From: Polaribacter sp. HaHaR_3_91
GTDB lineage: Bacteria > Bacteroidota > Bacteroidia > Flavobacteriales > Flavobacteriaceae
Direction: 5' to 3'
Length of the DNA: 64,000 bases
Assembly (NCBI RefSeq): GCF_019278525.1
Contig: NZ_CP058986.1
Location: 3,239,001-3,303,000, forward strand
Every line of letters begins with the position of its first letter. Position 1 is the stretch's first letter. This document shows, in pieces, positions 1 to 7,860 of the stretch. The notes under the pieces are model-generated. The model was not told the DNA's origin. It saw nothing but the letters and a program-made list of their open reading frames with translations, and did no database searches. The position numbers and the translations under genes are program-made.

Positions 1-1
1 A

Positions 2-1018
2 AATTCTCCAGATGCTTTTGAGGCAGTTGCAAATGCTAGAAATATTTATATTGACAATGGCAATTTAAACGAGTATGTAGATTGGATATCTGGTTTAAAA
101 TTCATCAATGTTACAGATTCAGATTTAGACAATACGACCTTTGCTGTGGCAGAGAAAAAATACTTTGAAGCAAAAGATGGTAGTGAAATTATTAGAGCAC
201 TTTCTAAATACACTATTTCTTTTCCTGAAGGAATTCACAAGCTAAAAGCTAATTATTATTTGGCAGACATCCTTTTTAAGGAAAAAGAATTTAACAAGGC
301 TATTGCCTATTATCAAAATGTTCTAGAAGAAGGACAAAATGAATATAGTGAAGATTCTCTAGCCAAATTAGCGCAAATATTTCTTGAAAGAGATGAGTTT
401 GAAAATGCCATACAAATATTAGATCGATTAGAATTGGAAGCTTATTCTACCGAGAATGTATTATTTGCACAGAGTAATCTAATGAAAGGTTATTATGAAA
501 CAGAAGCTTACGACCAAGCTATTGCATACGCTAAAAAAATTCTTGCAAAAGAGAAGTTAAATACCCAATTGGAAAATGATGCTAAAATAATTATTGCACG
601 TGCTTCTTTTAAAACCGAAGATTTTTACACTGCAGAAGAATATTATACAGAAGTAGAACGTAAAGCTACAGGAGAATTAAAAGCAGAAGCATTGTTTTAT
701 AATGCTTTCTTTAAGAATCAAAAAGAAGAATACTTAGACTCTAATAAAACGGTTCAGAATTTAATAGCAAATTACTCTTCTTACAAATATTGGGCTGTAA
801 AAAGTTATATTATAATGGGTAAAAATTATTATGGTTTGCAAGATGTGTATCAAGCTACTTTTGTGCTAGAAAACATCATTAAAAACTTTACACAATTTGA
901 AGACATTGTAGAAGAAGCTAAAAAAGAGCTAAAAAATATAAAAGAAAACGAAGCCAAAACGAATAACTCTGTAACTCCTATTAAAGAGGACAACACAATT
1001 AAAAACAATAAAAAATAA
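2..1018 (+). CDS. TPR-repeat protein, C-terminal part (5' end outside window)
   Basis: The reading frame is open from the first bases of the window (N-S-P-D-A-F-E-A-V...), so this is the C-terminal ~338 residues of a longer protein; the first in-frame ATG at 146 is only an internal Met. The visible part is helical with repeated Tyr/Ala-rich units such as FNKAIAYYQNVLEEG and YDQAIAYAKKILAKE, spaced ~34 residues apart, typical of tetratricopeptide repeats, and ends in a Lys/Asn-rich tail. The stop TAA shares its last A with the ATG of the next gene, so the two are almost certainly co-translated. TPR proteins of this type usually scaffold protein complexes; pairing with an outer-membrane barrel suggests a cell-envelope role, but the specific function is not recognised. 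Confidence 0.85.
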   Translation, partial: NSPDAFEAVANARNIYIDNGNLNEYVDWISGLKFINVTDSDLDNTTFAVAEKKYFEAKDGSEIIRALSKYTISFPEGIHKLKANYYLADILFKEKEFNKAIAYYQNVLEEGQNEYSEDSLAKLAQIFLERDEFENAIQILDRLELEAYSTENVLFAQSNLMKGYYETEAYDQAIAYAKKILAKEKLNTQLENDAKIIIARASFKTEDFYTAEEYYTEVERKATGELKAEALFYNAFFKNQKEEYLDSNKTVQNLIANYSSYKYWAVKSYIIMGKNYYGLQDVYQATFVLENIIKNFTQFEDIVEEAKKELKNIKENEAKTNNSVTPIKEDNTIKNNKK

Positions 1019-2781
1019 TGAAAAAAGGTTTCACATTATTTCTAGTCTATTTTTCATTTTTAAGTTTAAACGCTCAAAAAAAGGATCAGGCTAAAGACAC
1101 CGTAAAAACAGAAGTTGTAAATATTGTAACAAAATACAATCCTAAAATTTCTGATGCCAAAAAAATTAATAAAAACCCTAAAATAGAATTGCTTAAAAAC
1201 AGCGAAAAGAAAAAACTAGAATATACTATTTTTTCTGCTCCAGTTGCCTCTACTTTTATTCCTAAAAGTGGTGTTGTAAAAGGCATTGATGTTGGCGTTA
1301 AAGAAAGGGTCTACAAGAACTATTTAGCCGCAGGTATCGGAAATTATACAACTCCATATTTAGAAACATATCTAACCCATAGTACTAATTATGAAAACGA
1401 GTTTGGTTTTAATGCTAAGTATTTAGCATCTCTAGATAATGTTAAAAACTCGGTACTTAACAGTAATTTTTCTAACTTTAATATTGGGGCATTTTACAAA
1501 CAACAGGAACGTTATTTCGACTGGAAAGTAACTTTAAATTCTGAAAGAAATCTTTATAATTGGTACGGTTTACCAGATATTACTTTTACAGAACCAACTG
1601 TATCTGCAATAAATGAAGAGCAAGTATTTAATTATTTTGACTTAATTGGGGAATTAAATTTTGAAGATTCTTATATTCAATCTGGAAAAGTAAACTTTGC
1701 AAACTATACAGATAGCCATGAAAGTAGCGAAATCTTAGCAAAATTTCAAGCAAAATTAAATTTGCCTTTAGATTATTTACTACCTAATTTAAATGATATC
1801 TCTATAGCAACAAGTATCGAATTTTTAAAGGGAGAATTTAAAAACGATTACAGCAATTCTAACCCTGTAAAATATGGTACCTCTACCATCAACATAAACC
1901 CTCAATATAAAATGGAATATCAAGGTTTTTCTATAAAACCGGGTCTTAAGTTAATTGCTTCTTTTGATTCAGAAAACAGCGCTAATAACTTTTTTATACT
2001 GCCAGATATTTTTGTTGAAGGACCAATTATAGAAGAATATTTAAATGTGTATGCAGGTATTACGGGTGATTTACATACCAATACTTACAAAAACTTTACA
2101 GAAGAAAATCCTTATGTATCTCCAACACTTTTTATAACACAAACTTTAGAAAAATCGAACCTCTTTTTAGGATTTAAAGGTCTAATTATAGATGATTTAA
2201 GTTTTAACGTAAAAGCAAGTTTTAAGTCTGAAGAAGACAAACCAATGTTTATAAGAAACAATTCTAAGTCCGACGGAACCAATACTACTTATAATAGCAT
2301 GGATTTAAAAGGTTATGAATACGGCAACTCTTTTGATGTTCGTTATGATGATGTAAAAACCAACACCTTCTTTACAGAATTAGAGTATGAATATTCTAAA
2401 AACTTATCATTCGGTATGCAAGGAATATACAATAGTTACACATTAGAAAATGAAGTAGAGGCTTGGAACCTACCTTCTGTAGAAGGAAATATTTCTGCGA
2501 AATACAAAACAAATAAATGGTTTGCAGGTGCCAATATTTTTTATGTTAGCGAAAGGAAAGATGCACTTTATAGCAGTCAATATCCAACTGCCTCAACTGG
2601 TTCAGAAAACGTAGCTTCATTTACCGATGTAAACCTAAACGGAGGGTATCATTTTAACGATAAGTTTTCGGCTTTTCTAAAGTTAAACAATGTATTTAAT
2701 ACAAAATACCAACGTTTTGCAAATTTTGATACACAAGGAGCTCAAATACTTGGTGGTTTAACCTATAAGTTCGATTTTTAA
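1018..2781 (+). CDS. TonB-dependent-receptor-type outer-membrane beta-barrel lacking a plug domain
   Basis: The 587-residue product begins with a flavobacterial signal peptide (MKKGFTLFLVYFSFLSLNA, cleavage before Q). It then shows alternating aromatic/polar beta strands. The C-terminal block, with LNGGYHFNDKFSAFLKLNNV and FNTKYQRF, is the usual end of TonB-dependent receptors, and the last residue is Phe, the usual outer-membrane insertion signal. The length is short, and there is no recognisable plug (no DGV or RG-type plug motifs) and no CarboxypepD_reg domain. Residues 20-100 are instead a Lys-rich periplasmic segment. It overlaps the upstream TPR gene by one base. It could be an assembly factor or pore rather than a true transporter. 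The barrel call is solid; the substrate is unknown. Confidence 0.75.
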   Translation: MKKGFTLFLVYFSFLSLNAQKKDQAKDTVKTEVVNIVTKYNPKISDAKKINKNPKIELLKNSEKKKLEYTIFSAPVASTFIPKSGVVKGIDVGVKERVYKNYLAAGIGNYTTPYLETYLTHSTNYENEFGFNAKYLASLDNVKNSVLNSNFSNFNIGAFYKQQERYFDWKVTLNSERNLYNWYGLPDITFTEPTVSAINEEQVFNYFDLIGELNFEDSYIQSGKVNFANYTDSHESSEILAKFQAKLNLPLDYLLPNLNDISIATSIEFLKGEFKNDYSNSNPVKYGTSTININPQYKMEYQGFSIKPGLKLIASFDSENSANNFFILPDIFVEGPIIEEYLNVYAGITGDLHTNTYKNFTEENPYVSPTLFITQTLEKSNLFLGFKGLIIDDLSFNVKASFKSEEDKPMFIRNNSKSDGTNTTYNSMDLKGYEYGNSFDVRYDDVKTNTFFTELEYEYSKNLSFGMQGIYNSYTLENEVEAWNLPSVEGNISAKYKTNKWFAGANIFYVSERKDALYSSQYPTASTGSENVASFTDVNLNGGYHFNDKFSAFLKLNNVFNTKYQRFANFDTQGAQILGGLTYKFDF

Positions 2782-2820
2782 AAACCTGTTTAAAAGCAAC
2801 CTTTTTACCAAATTAATTTT

Positions 2821-3537
2821 ATGTTATATTACTTAGTTATTGGACTTCAAATTTATTGTGCATACCACGCCTATAAGAATAGAAACAATATGTATTGGTA
2901 TTTTATCATATTCTTTATTCCGGTAATTGGTTGCATTATTTATCTTTTAACACAGGTAATCAGCAAAGGAGACGTTACTCATATTACAGAAGAAATAACG
3001 ACTATAATTAATCCTACAAAAAAGATTAAGGAGTTAGAAACAGCTTTAAAATTTTCTAACACATTTCAAAACAAGATTAATTTAGCCGATGCGTATGCAC
3101 AAAACAAAGAGTACCACAACGCAATTGAACACTATGAAAATGCGCTAGAAAGCAACTTTAAAGACGACCCTCACACCATAAACAAACTTATTATTTGTTA
3201 TTATAATATTCAAGAATACGACAAGGTTATTGCATATGCTCCCAAATTAGACCTTCAAAAAAACTTTAAAGAAACGCTCTTTTTTTACGGCTTAGCTTTA
3301 GAACAAAAAGGAGAACTAGAATTGGCAGAAATTCAATTGAGAAAAATTGATATCCGTTACTCTCATTACGATGAAAGACTTGAACTCTCTAAATTCTTAA
3401 TTAGGAATAACAAAAAAGAGGCAGCTAAAGAGATTTTAACTGAAGTTATTACAGAAATAAACGCAATGACCAACGCAAATGTAAAAAAACATAGAAGCAT
3501 ACTTTCTGAGGCTCGTAAAATTCTAAATGAGAAATAA
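2821..3537 (+). CDS. Membrane-anchored TPR protein (PLDc_N-like N-terminus)
   Basis: The 238-residue product starts with two hydrophobic helices (about 1-45; YWYFIIFFIPVIGCIIYLL) resembling the short membrane module seen at the N-terminus of cardiolipin synthases (PLDc_N). About four TPR-like helical pairs follow, from ~70 to 215 (for example YHNAIEHYENALESNFKD). The TPR part therefore projects from the inner membrane. It lies 39 bp after the barrel gene and overlaps the following peptidase-like gene by 11 bp, which suggests translational coupling with it. No catalytic motif is visible; it is probably a protein-interaction partner of the neighbouring peptidase. Confidence 0.7.
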   Translation: MLYYLVIGLQIYCAYHAYKNRNNMYWYFIIFFIPVIGCIIYLLTQVISKGDVTHITEEITTIINPTKKIKELETALKFSNTFQNKINLADAYAQNKEYHNAIEHYENALESNFKDDPHTINKLIICYYNIQEYDKVIAYAPKLDLQKNFKETLFFYGLALEQKGELELAEIQLRKIDIRYSHYDERLELSKFLIRNNKKEAAKEILTEVITEINAMTNANVKKHRSILSEARKILNEK

Positions 3538-4339
3538 CTATTTTTTTAAAGGAATTCTACATTTATTAATTTTCATATTTCTAACTGTAGCAACTCAAAT
3601 TGGAGGCTTTTTATATATAATTCCATTTTTACTGATTTCTAATAAAGTATCAAAATATAAATTGAAAAGAACATTCTTTTTCATCACTTTATATTTAACA
3701 GCATCCTTTTTAATTGTTCCAAAAGTTGCACCATTATTTGGACGCATTAAAATTGAAAACAACAAAAACTTAGAAGCACATAATTTTCTAACTAAACTCT
3801 TTAATAGAAATTATGTAACGCCTAAAATGCAAAAAGTATTGACAAATATTTCTTTAAAAATAAAAAAAGAATCGCCTTCTCTAAAAGTTATTTATTTAGA
3901 TGCAAATTTCCCTTTTTTTAATGGCTTTCCACTGCTCCCACATTTAAGTCATAATGATGGTAAAAAGATTGACATATCATTTATATATCAAACCGAAAAA
4001 GGTATAAATACAAATGCGAAACCGTCTAATAGTGGCTACGGAATCTTTGTAGCTCCAAAAAATAATGAAAATAATCAAACCAATATTTGTAAGAAAAAAG
4101 GGTTTTGGCAATATGACTTTACTCAGTATTTTACGTTTGGCAGCTTCCACTCAGATTTAAAAATATCAGAAAAAGCAACCAAAAACCTTATTATACAAAT
4201 ATTAAAAGAAGATGCGATTAGTAAAATTTTTATAGAACCTCATCTTAAAAATAGGTTAAACCTCCGTAATTCTAAAATTAGATTTCATGGTTGTGGTGCC
4301 GTTAGACATGATGATCATATTCATTTTCAAATTAAATAA
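3527..4339 (+). CDS. Membrane-anchored MepA-like (M74/LAS family) metallopeptidase
   Basis: The 270-residue product has two N-terminal membrane segments (about 8-36 and 48-65) and a C-terminal domain with the zinc-site layout of penicillin-insensitive murein endopeptidase. His142 and Asp149 (SHNDGKKID) are 7 residues apart, followed at the very end by His261, His264 and His266 (RHDDHIHF). The MepA ligand and active-site set has the same pattern, H-x6-D and H-x2-H-x-H (from memory of the family). The inferred role is cleavage of peptidoglycan cross-links on the periplasmic side of the inner membrane. It overlaps the TPR gene upstream by 11 bp. Overall similarity to MepA is otherwise low, and membrane tethering is unusual for that family. 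Confidence 0.6.
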   Translation: MRNNYFFKGILHLLIFIFLTVATQIGGFLYIIPFLLISNKVSKYKLKRTFFFITLYLTASFLIVPKVAPLFGRIKIENNKNLEAHNFLTKLFNRNYVTPKMQKVLTNISLKIKKESPSLKVIYLDANFPFFNGFPLLPHLSHNDGKKIDISFIYQTEKGINTNAKPSNSGYGIFVAPKNNENNQTNICKKKGFWQYDFTQYFTFGSFHSDLKISEKATKNLIIQILKEDAISKIFIEPHLKNRLNLRNSKIRFHGCGAVRHDDHIHFQIK

Positions 4340-4388
4340 ATAGTCATTTCATTTTTGTAGCTTTATAGAATCAAATAAACTACCCAAC

Positions 4389-5822
4389 ATGAAAAAATTA
4401 CTACTCCTATTCTTATCATCAATCTTACTAATTTCTTGTAATCAAAAACAAGAAAAACCAATAGACAATACCCAATTTTCTGCAGAAGAAAAAATTGATT
4501 CCACTAAAATAAAAACACTATTCAACACTGCTTTAACAGAAGGTAAATCTTATGAATGGTTACGAGATTTAACTCAGAATATTGGTGGTCGTTTGTCCGG
4601 TTCTCCAGAAGCTGAAAAGGCCGTTATTTGGGGAGAAGGATTAATGAAAGAAGTTGGTTTAGATTCTGTTTGGCTACAACCTGTTATGGTGCCTCATTGG
4701 GTTCGTGGCGAAAAGGAAGTTGCTAATTATGCAATAAACGGTGTTCAAAAAAATGTGCCTATTTGTGCTTTAGGCTTTTCTATTGCAACTTCTAAAGAAG
4801 GTGTTTTAGCAGAAGTTATAGAAGTAAAAAGTTTAGAAGAAGCAACAGCTTTAGGCGATAAAATGAAAGGTAAAATCATTTTTTTTAATCGTCCGTTTGA
4901 TAATACTTTAATAAAAACCTTTGAAGCATATGGAGGTTGTGTAGACCAACGTGTTAAAGGAGCTGCTGTTTGTGGAAACTTTGGTGCAAAAGGTGTAATT
5001 GTACGTTCTATGACCAATGCTGTTGATGACTATCCGCATACAGGAACCATGAGTTATGGAGATTTACCTAAAGAAAAACACATACCTACTGCTGCAATAA
5101 GCTCTAGAGCTGCAAATATTTTAAGTGATGATTTAAAAGCAAATCCTAATTTAAAATTCTACCTTAAACAAAATTGCGAAACTTTACCAGACGCTCCTTC
5201 TTTTAATGTTGTTGGAGAAATTAAAGGTTCTGAAACTCCAGAAAATGTTTTTGTTGTTGGTGGGCATTTAGATTCTTGGGATTTAGCAGAAGGCGCACAT
5301 GATGATGGTACAGGAATTGTACAATCTTTAGAAGTTGCTTACTTATTTAAAAAAAATAACATTAAGCCTAAAAACACCTTACGAGTTGTCTTTTTTATGA
5401 ATGAAGAAAACGGAACAAAAGGTGCTAAAAAATATGCTGAATTAGCAAAACTAAACAAAGAAAACCATATTGGAGCTTTAGAATCTGATGGTGGCGGACA
5501 TACACCTAGAGGTTTTTCTATTGATGCTAATACTGTTAATACAAAATTATTACAAAGCTGGAAAAAACTATTATCGCCTTATGGTTTACACGATTTAGAC
5601 AAAGGCGGTTCTGGTGCAGATATTAGTCCGCTTAAAGCAGAAAATGTAACCTTGGTTGGTTACAGACCCGATTCTCAACGTTATTTTGATTATCACCATA
5701 CAAGTACAGATACTTTTGACAAAGTAAACAAACGCGAGTTAGAGTTAGGTAGTGCCTCAATGGCAAGCATTATTTATCTAATGGATAAATATTTATATAA
5801 CAATACTCCGGTAAAACCGTAA
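4389..5822 (+). CDS. M28 family metallopeptidase lipoprotein (carboxypeptidase Q-like)
   Basis: The 477-residue exported lipoprotein has signal peptide MKKLLLLFLSSILLIS followed by lipobox Cys17. A PA-type insert (about 120-255) precedes the di-zinc peptidase core. Visible ligands and catalytic residues are His293 (GGHLDSWD), Asp305 in HDDGTG, Glu339/Glu340 (MNEENG), Asp367 (ESDGG) and a late His in FDYHHTSTDTFD. GGHLDSWD with a nearby HDDGTG is the pattern of the plasma glutamate carboxypeptidase/CPQ branch of M28. It probably releases amino acids from peptides in the periplasm or at the outer membrane. The next two genes follow at 4 and 17 bp, forming an operon. Confidence 0.9.
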   Translation: MKKLLLLFLSSILLISCNQKQEKPIDNTQFSAEEKIDSTKIKTLFNTALTEGKSYEWLRDLTQNIGGRLSGSPEAEKAVIWGEGLMKEVGLDSVWLQPVMVPHWVRGEKEVANYAINGVQKNVPICALGFSIATSKEGVLAEVIEVKSLEEATALGDKMKGKIIFFNRPFDNTLIKTFEAYGGCVDQRVKGAAVCGNFGAKGVIVRSMTNAVDDYPHTGTMSYGDLPKEKHIPTAAISSRAANILSDDLKANPNLKFYLKQNCETLPDAPSFNVVGEIKGSETPENVFVVGGHLDSWDLAEGAHDDGTGIVQSLEVAYLFKKNNIKPKNTLRVVFFMNEENGTKGAKKYAELAKLNKENHIGALESDGGGHTPRGFSIDANTVNTKLLQSWKKLLSPYGLHDLDKGGSGADISPLKAENVTLVGYRPDSQRYFDYHHTSTDTFDKVNKRELELGSASMASIIYLMDKYLYNNTPVKP

Positions 5823-5826
5823 TTCC

Positions 5827-6189
5827 ATGGACATTTTCATTCTAATTTTAAAAATATTTTTCGGTATTTTATTCTGCTTCGCAGGAATTATGCACGTTAT
5901 AAAACCGGATATTTTTAAACACTTTATCCCCGATTTTTTACCGAAACGATTGGTAAATTATATTGCAGGGATTATTGAATTCTGTTTAGGCTTAGGCTTA
6001 TTTTTTCCATCAACCGTAAAATATGCTGCAATAGGTATTTTTATGCTGATGGTTCTTTTTCTTCCCATTCATATTTGGGACGTTACTAAAGAAAGACCTG
6101 CTATTGGATCTAAAAAAATAGCTATTATTAGAATTCCGTTACAATTTTTATTGATGTATTTATCATACCTTATTTATCTAAATTCATAA
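5827..6189 (+). CDS. DoxX-like four-helix membrane protein
   Basis: The 120-residue protein is almost entirely four transmembrane helices. It has the DoxX/DoxD-type opening (LKIFFGILFCFAGIMHVIKP) and a conserved small loop (PAIGSKKIAIIRIPLQ) before the last helix. Members of this family are small quinone- or redox-associated membrane proteins of mostly unknown function. It lies 4 bp after the M28 peptidase and 17 bp before the amidohydrolase, so all three are probably one transcript. No cofactor residues are evident. Function is unassigned beyond the family. Confidence 0.8.
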   Translation: MDIFILILKIFFGILFCFAGIMHVIKPDIFKHFIPDFLPKRLVNYIAGIIEFCLGLGLFFPSTVKYAAIGIFMLMVLFLPIHIWDVTKERPAIGSKKIAIIRIPLQFLLMYLSYLIYLNS

Positions 6190-6206
6190 ACCTAGAATAA
6201 ACCAAA

Positions 6207-7823
6207 ATGAAACAACTTCTTTTCTTTTTCACCATATCAATTGCACTGCTTTCTTGTAATAACAAACAGCAAGCAGATTTAATTGTTATCAATTCAAATG
6301 CTTATACTGTTAATAATAATTTTGACAAAGCAGAAGCTTTTGCTATAAAGGGTGGAAAGTTTATTGCTGTAGGAACTTCGAAAGAAATTCAAGAAAAATA
6401 TCAATCTAAAAATATAGTTGATGCAAAAAATCAAACAATTGTACCTGGTTTAATTGATGCTCATTGTCATTTTTTCAGAATGGGATTACAGCAACAAAAA
6501 GTATCTCTAGAAGGCACTAAAAGTTACGATGAAGTTTTAGAGAAGATTGTCGATTTTCAAAAAGAAAAAAACGTCACTTTTATTACGGGTCGTGGATGGG
6601 ATCAAAACGATTGGGAAGTAAAAGAGTTTCCTACTAAAGAAAAATTAGATCAATTATTTCCAACAACTCCTGTTGCAGTTGGTAGGGTTGATGGACATGC
6701 CTTGTTAGTAAATCAAGCTGCATTAAACTTATCTGAGATAACAAAAGACACCAAAGTTTCTGGTGGAGAAATTATTTTGAAAGATGGCGAATTAACTGGA
6801 GTCTTAATTGATGCTGCCATGGATTTTATTAAGTTTCCAGAAACTACAAATCAAGAAGCAATTCAAGGATTATTAGATGCTCAAAAAATTTCTTTTTCTT
6901 ATGGATTAACCACAGTGGATGATGCAGGAATCAACAAAAAAACAATTGAACTAATTGATAGTTTACAACAAGTTGGAAATTTAAAAATGCGTATTTATGC
7001 AATGGTTTCTGGCGATAATCAACAAGAAATAGATTATTATATTAACAACGGCATTGTAAAAACTGACAGATTAAACGTTCGTTCTTTTAAAGTGTATGGA
7101 GACGGCGCTTTAGGTTCTAGAGGAGCTGCAATGCGCATACCATATTCTGATAGAGAAAACCATTTTGGTGCCTTAATTTATAGCCCAGAGAGATATCAAG
7201 AAATTGCAAGACAAATTGCTGCATCCAATTTTCAAATGAACACGCACGCTATTGGAGATTCTGCAAATACTTGGCTTTTAAAAACCTATAAAGAAGTTTT
7301 AAAAGATGAAAAAGACAGACGTTGGAGAATAGAACATGCACAAATTATTGCTCCTGATGATTTTAAAAACTTTGATAATATATTACCTTCTGTACAACCA
7401 ACGCATGCAACTTCAGATATGTATTGGGCAAAAGATAGAATCGGAAAAGAGCGAATAAAAGGTGCTTATGCTTTTAAAGACTTATTAAATACATATGGAA
7501 AAATTGCTTTGGGCACCGATTTTCCAGTAGAGCAAGTAAATCCATATTTAACGTTTTACGCTGCTACTATCAGAAAAGACCTCAACAATTATCCTGAAAA
7601 TGGTTTTCAGATGGAAAATGCCTTAACCAGAGAAGAAACTTTAAAAGGAATGACCATTTGGGCAGCTTATTCTAATTTTGAAGAAGACGAAAAAGGTTCT
7701 ATTGAAGTTGGTAAATTTGCAGATTTTGTAATTCTAAATCAAGATATTATGAAGGTTAAAGGCAATAATATACCGAATACAAAGGCCGTTTCTACTTTCT
7801 TAAATGGTGAAAAAGTTTATTAA
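6207..7823 (+). CDS. Amidohydrolase lipoprotein, YtcJ-like (amidohydrolase family 3)
   Basis: The 538-residue lipoprotein (MKQLLFFFTISIALLSC, lipobox Cys17) carries the amidohydrolase TIM-barrel metal motifs. These are GLIDAHCHFF (H-x-H after strand 1), a central NTHAIGDSAN, RIEHAQII and the C-terminal GTDFPVE Asp. These motifs and the ~500-residue length fit the Amidohydro_3/YtcJ group of metal-dependent hydrolases acting on C-N bonds. Export as a lipoprotein is common for this group in Flavobacteria. It is last in the M28-DoxX-amidohydrolase operon and could process products of the peptidase, though this is inference from neighbourhood only. The true substrate cannot be read from sequence. 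Confidence 0.88.
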   Translation: MKQLLFFFTISIALLSCNNKQQADLIVINSNAYTVNNNFDKAEAFAIKGGKFIAVGTSKEIQEKYQSKNIVDAKNQTIVPGLIDAHCHFFRMGLQQQKVSLEGTKSYDEVLEKIVDFQKEKNVTFITGRGWDQNDWEVKEFPTKEKLDQLFPTTPVAVGRVDGHALLVNQAALNLSEITKDTKVSGGEIILKDGELTGVLIDAAMDFIKFPETTNQEAIQGLLDAQKISFSYGLTTVDDAGINKKTIELIDSLQQVGNLKMRIYAMVSGDNQQEIDYYINNGIVKTDRLNVRSFKVYGDGALGSRGAAMRIPYSDRENHFGALIYSPERYQEIARQIAASNFQMNTHAIGDSANTWLLKTYKEVLKDEKDRRWRIEHAQIIAPDDFKNFDNILPSVQPTHATSDMYWAKDRIGKERIKGAYAFKDLLNTYGKIALGTDFPVEQVNPYLTFYAATIRKDLNNYPENGFQMENALTREETLKGMTIWAAYSNFEEDEKGSIEVGKFADFVILNQDIMKVKGNNIPNTKAVSTFLNGEKVY

Positions 7824-7860
7824 AAACACTTTCTAAATTGAATATAAGTTTGATAAAAGA

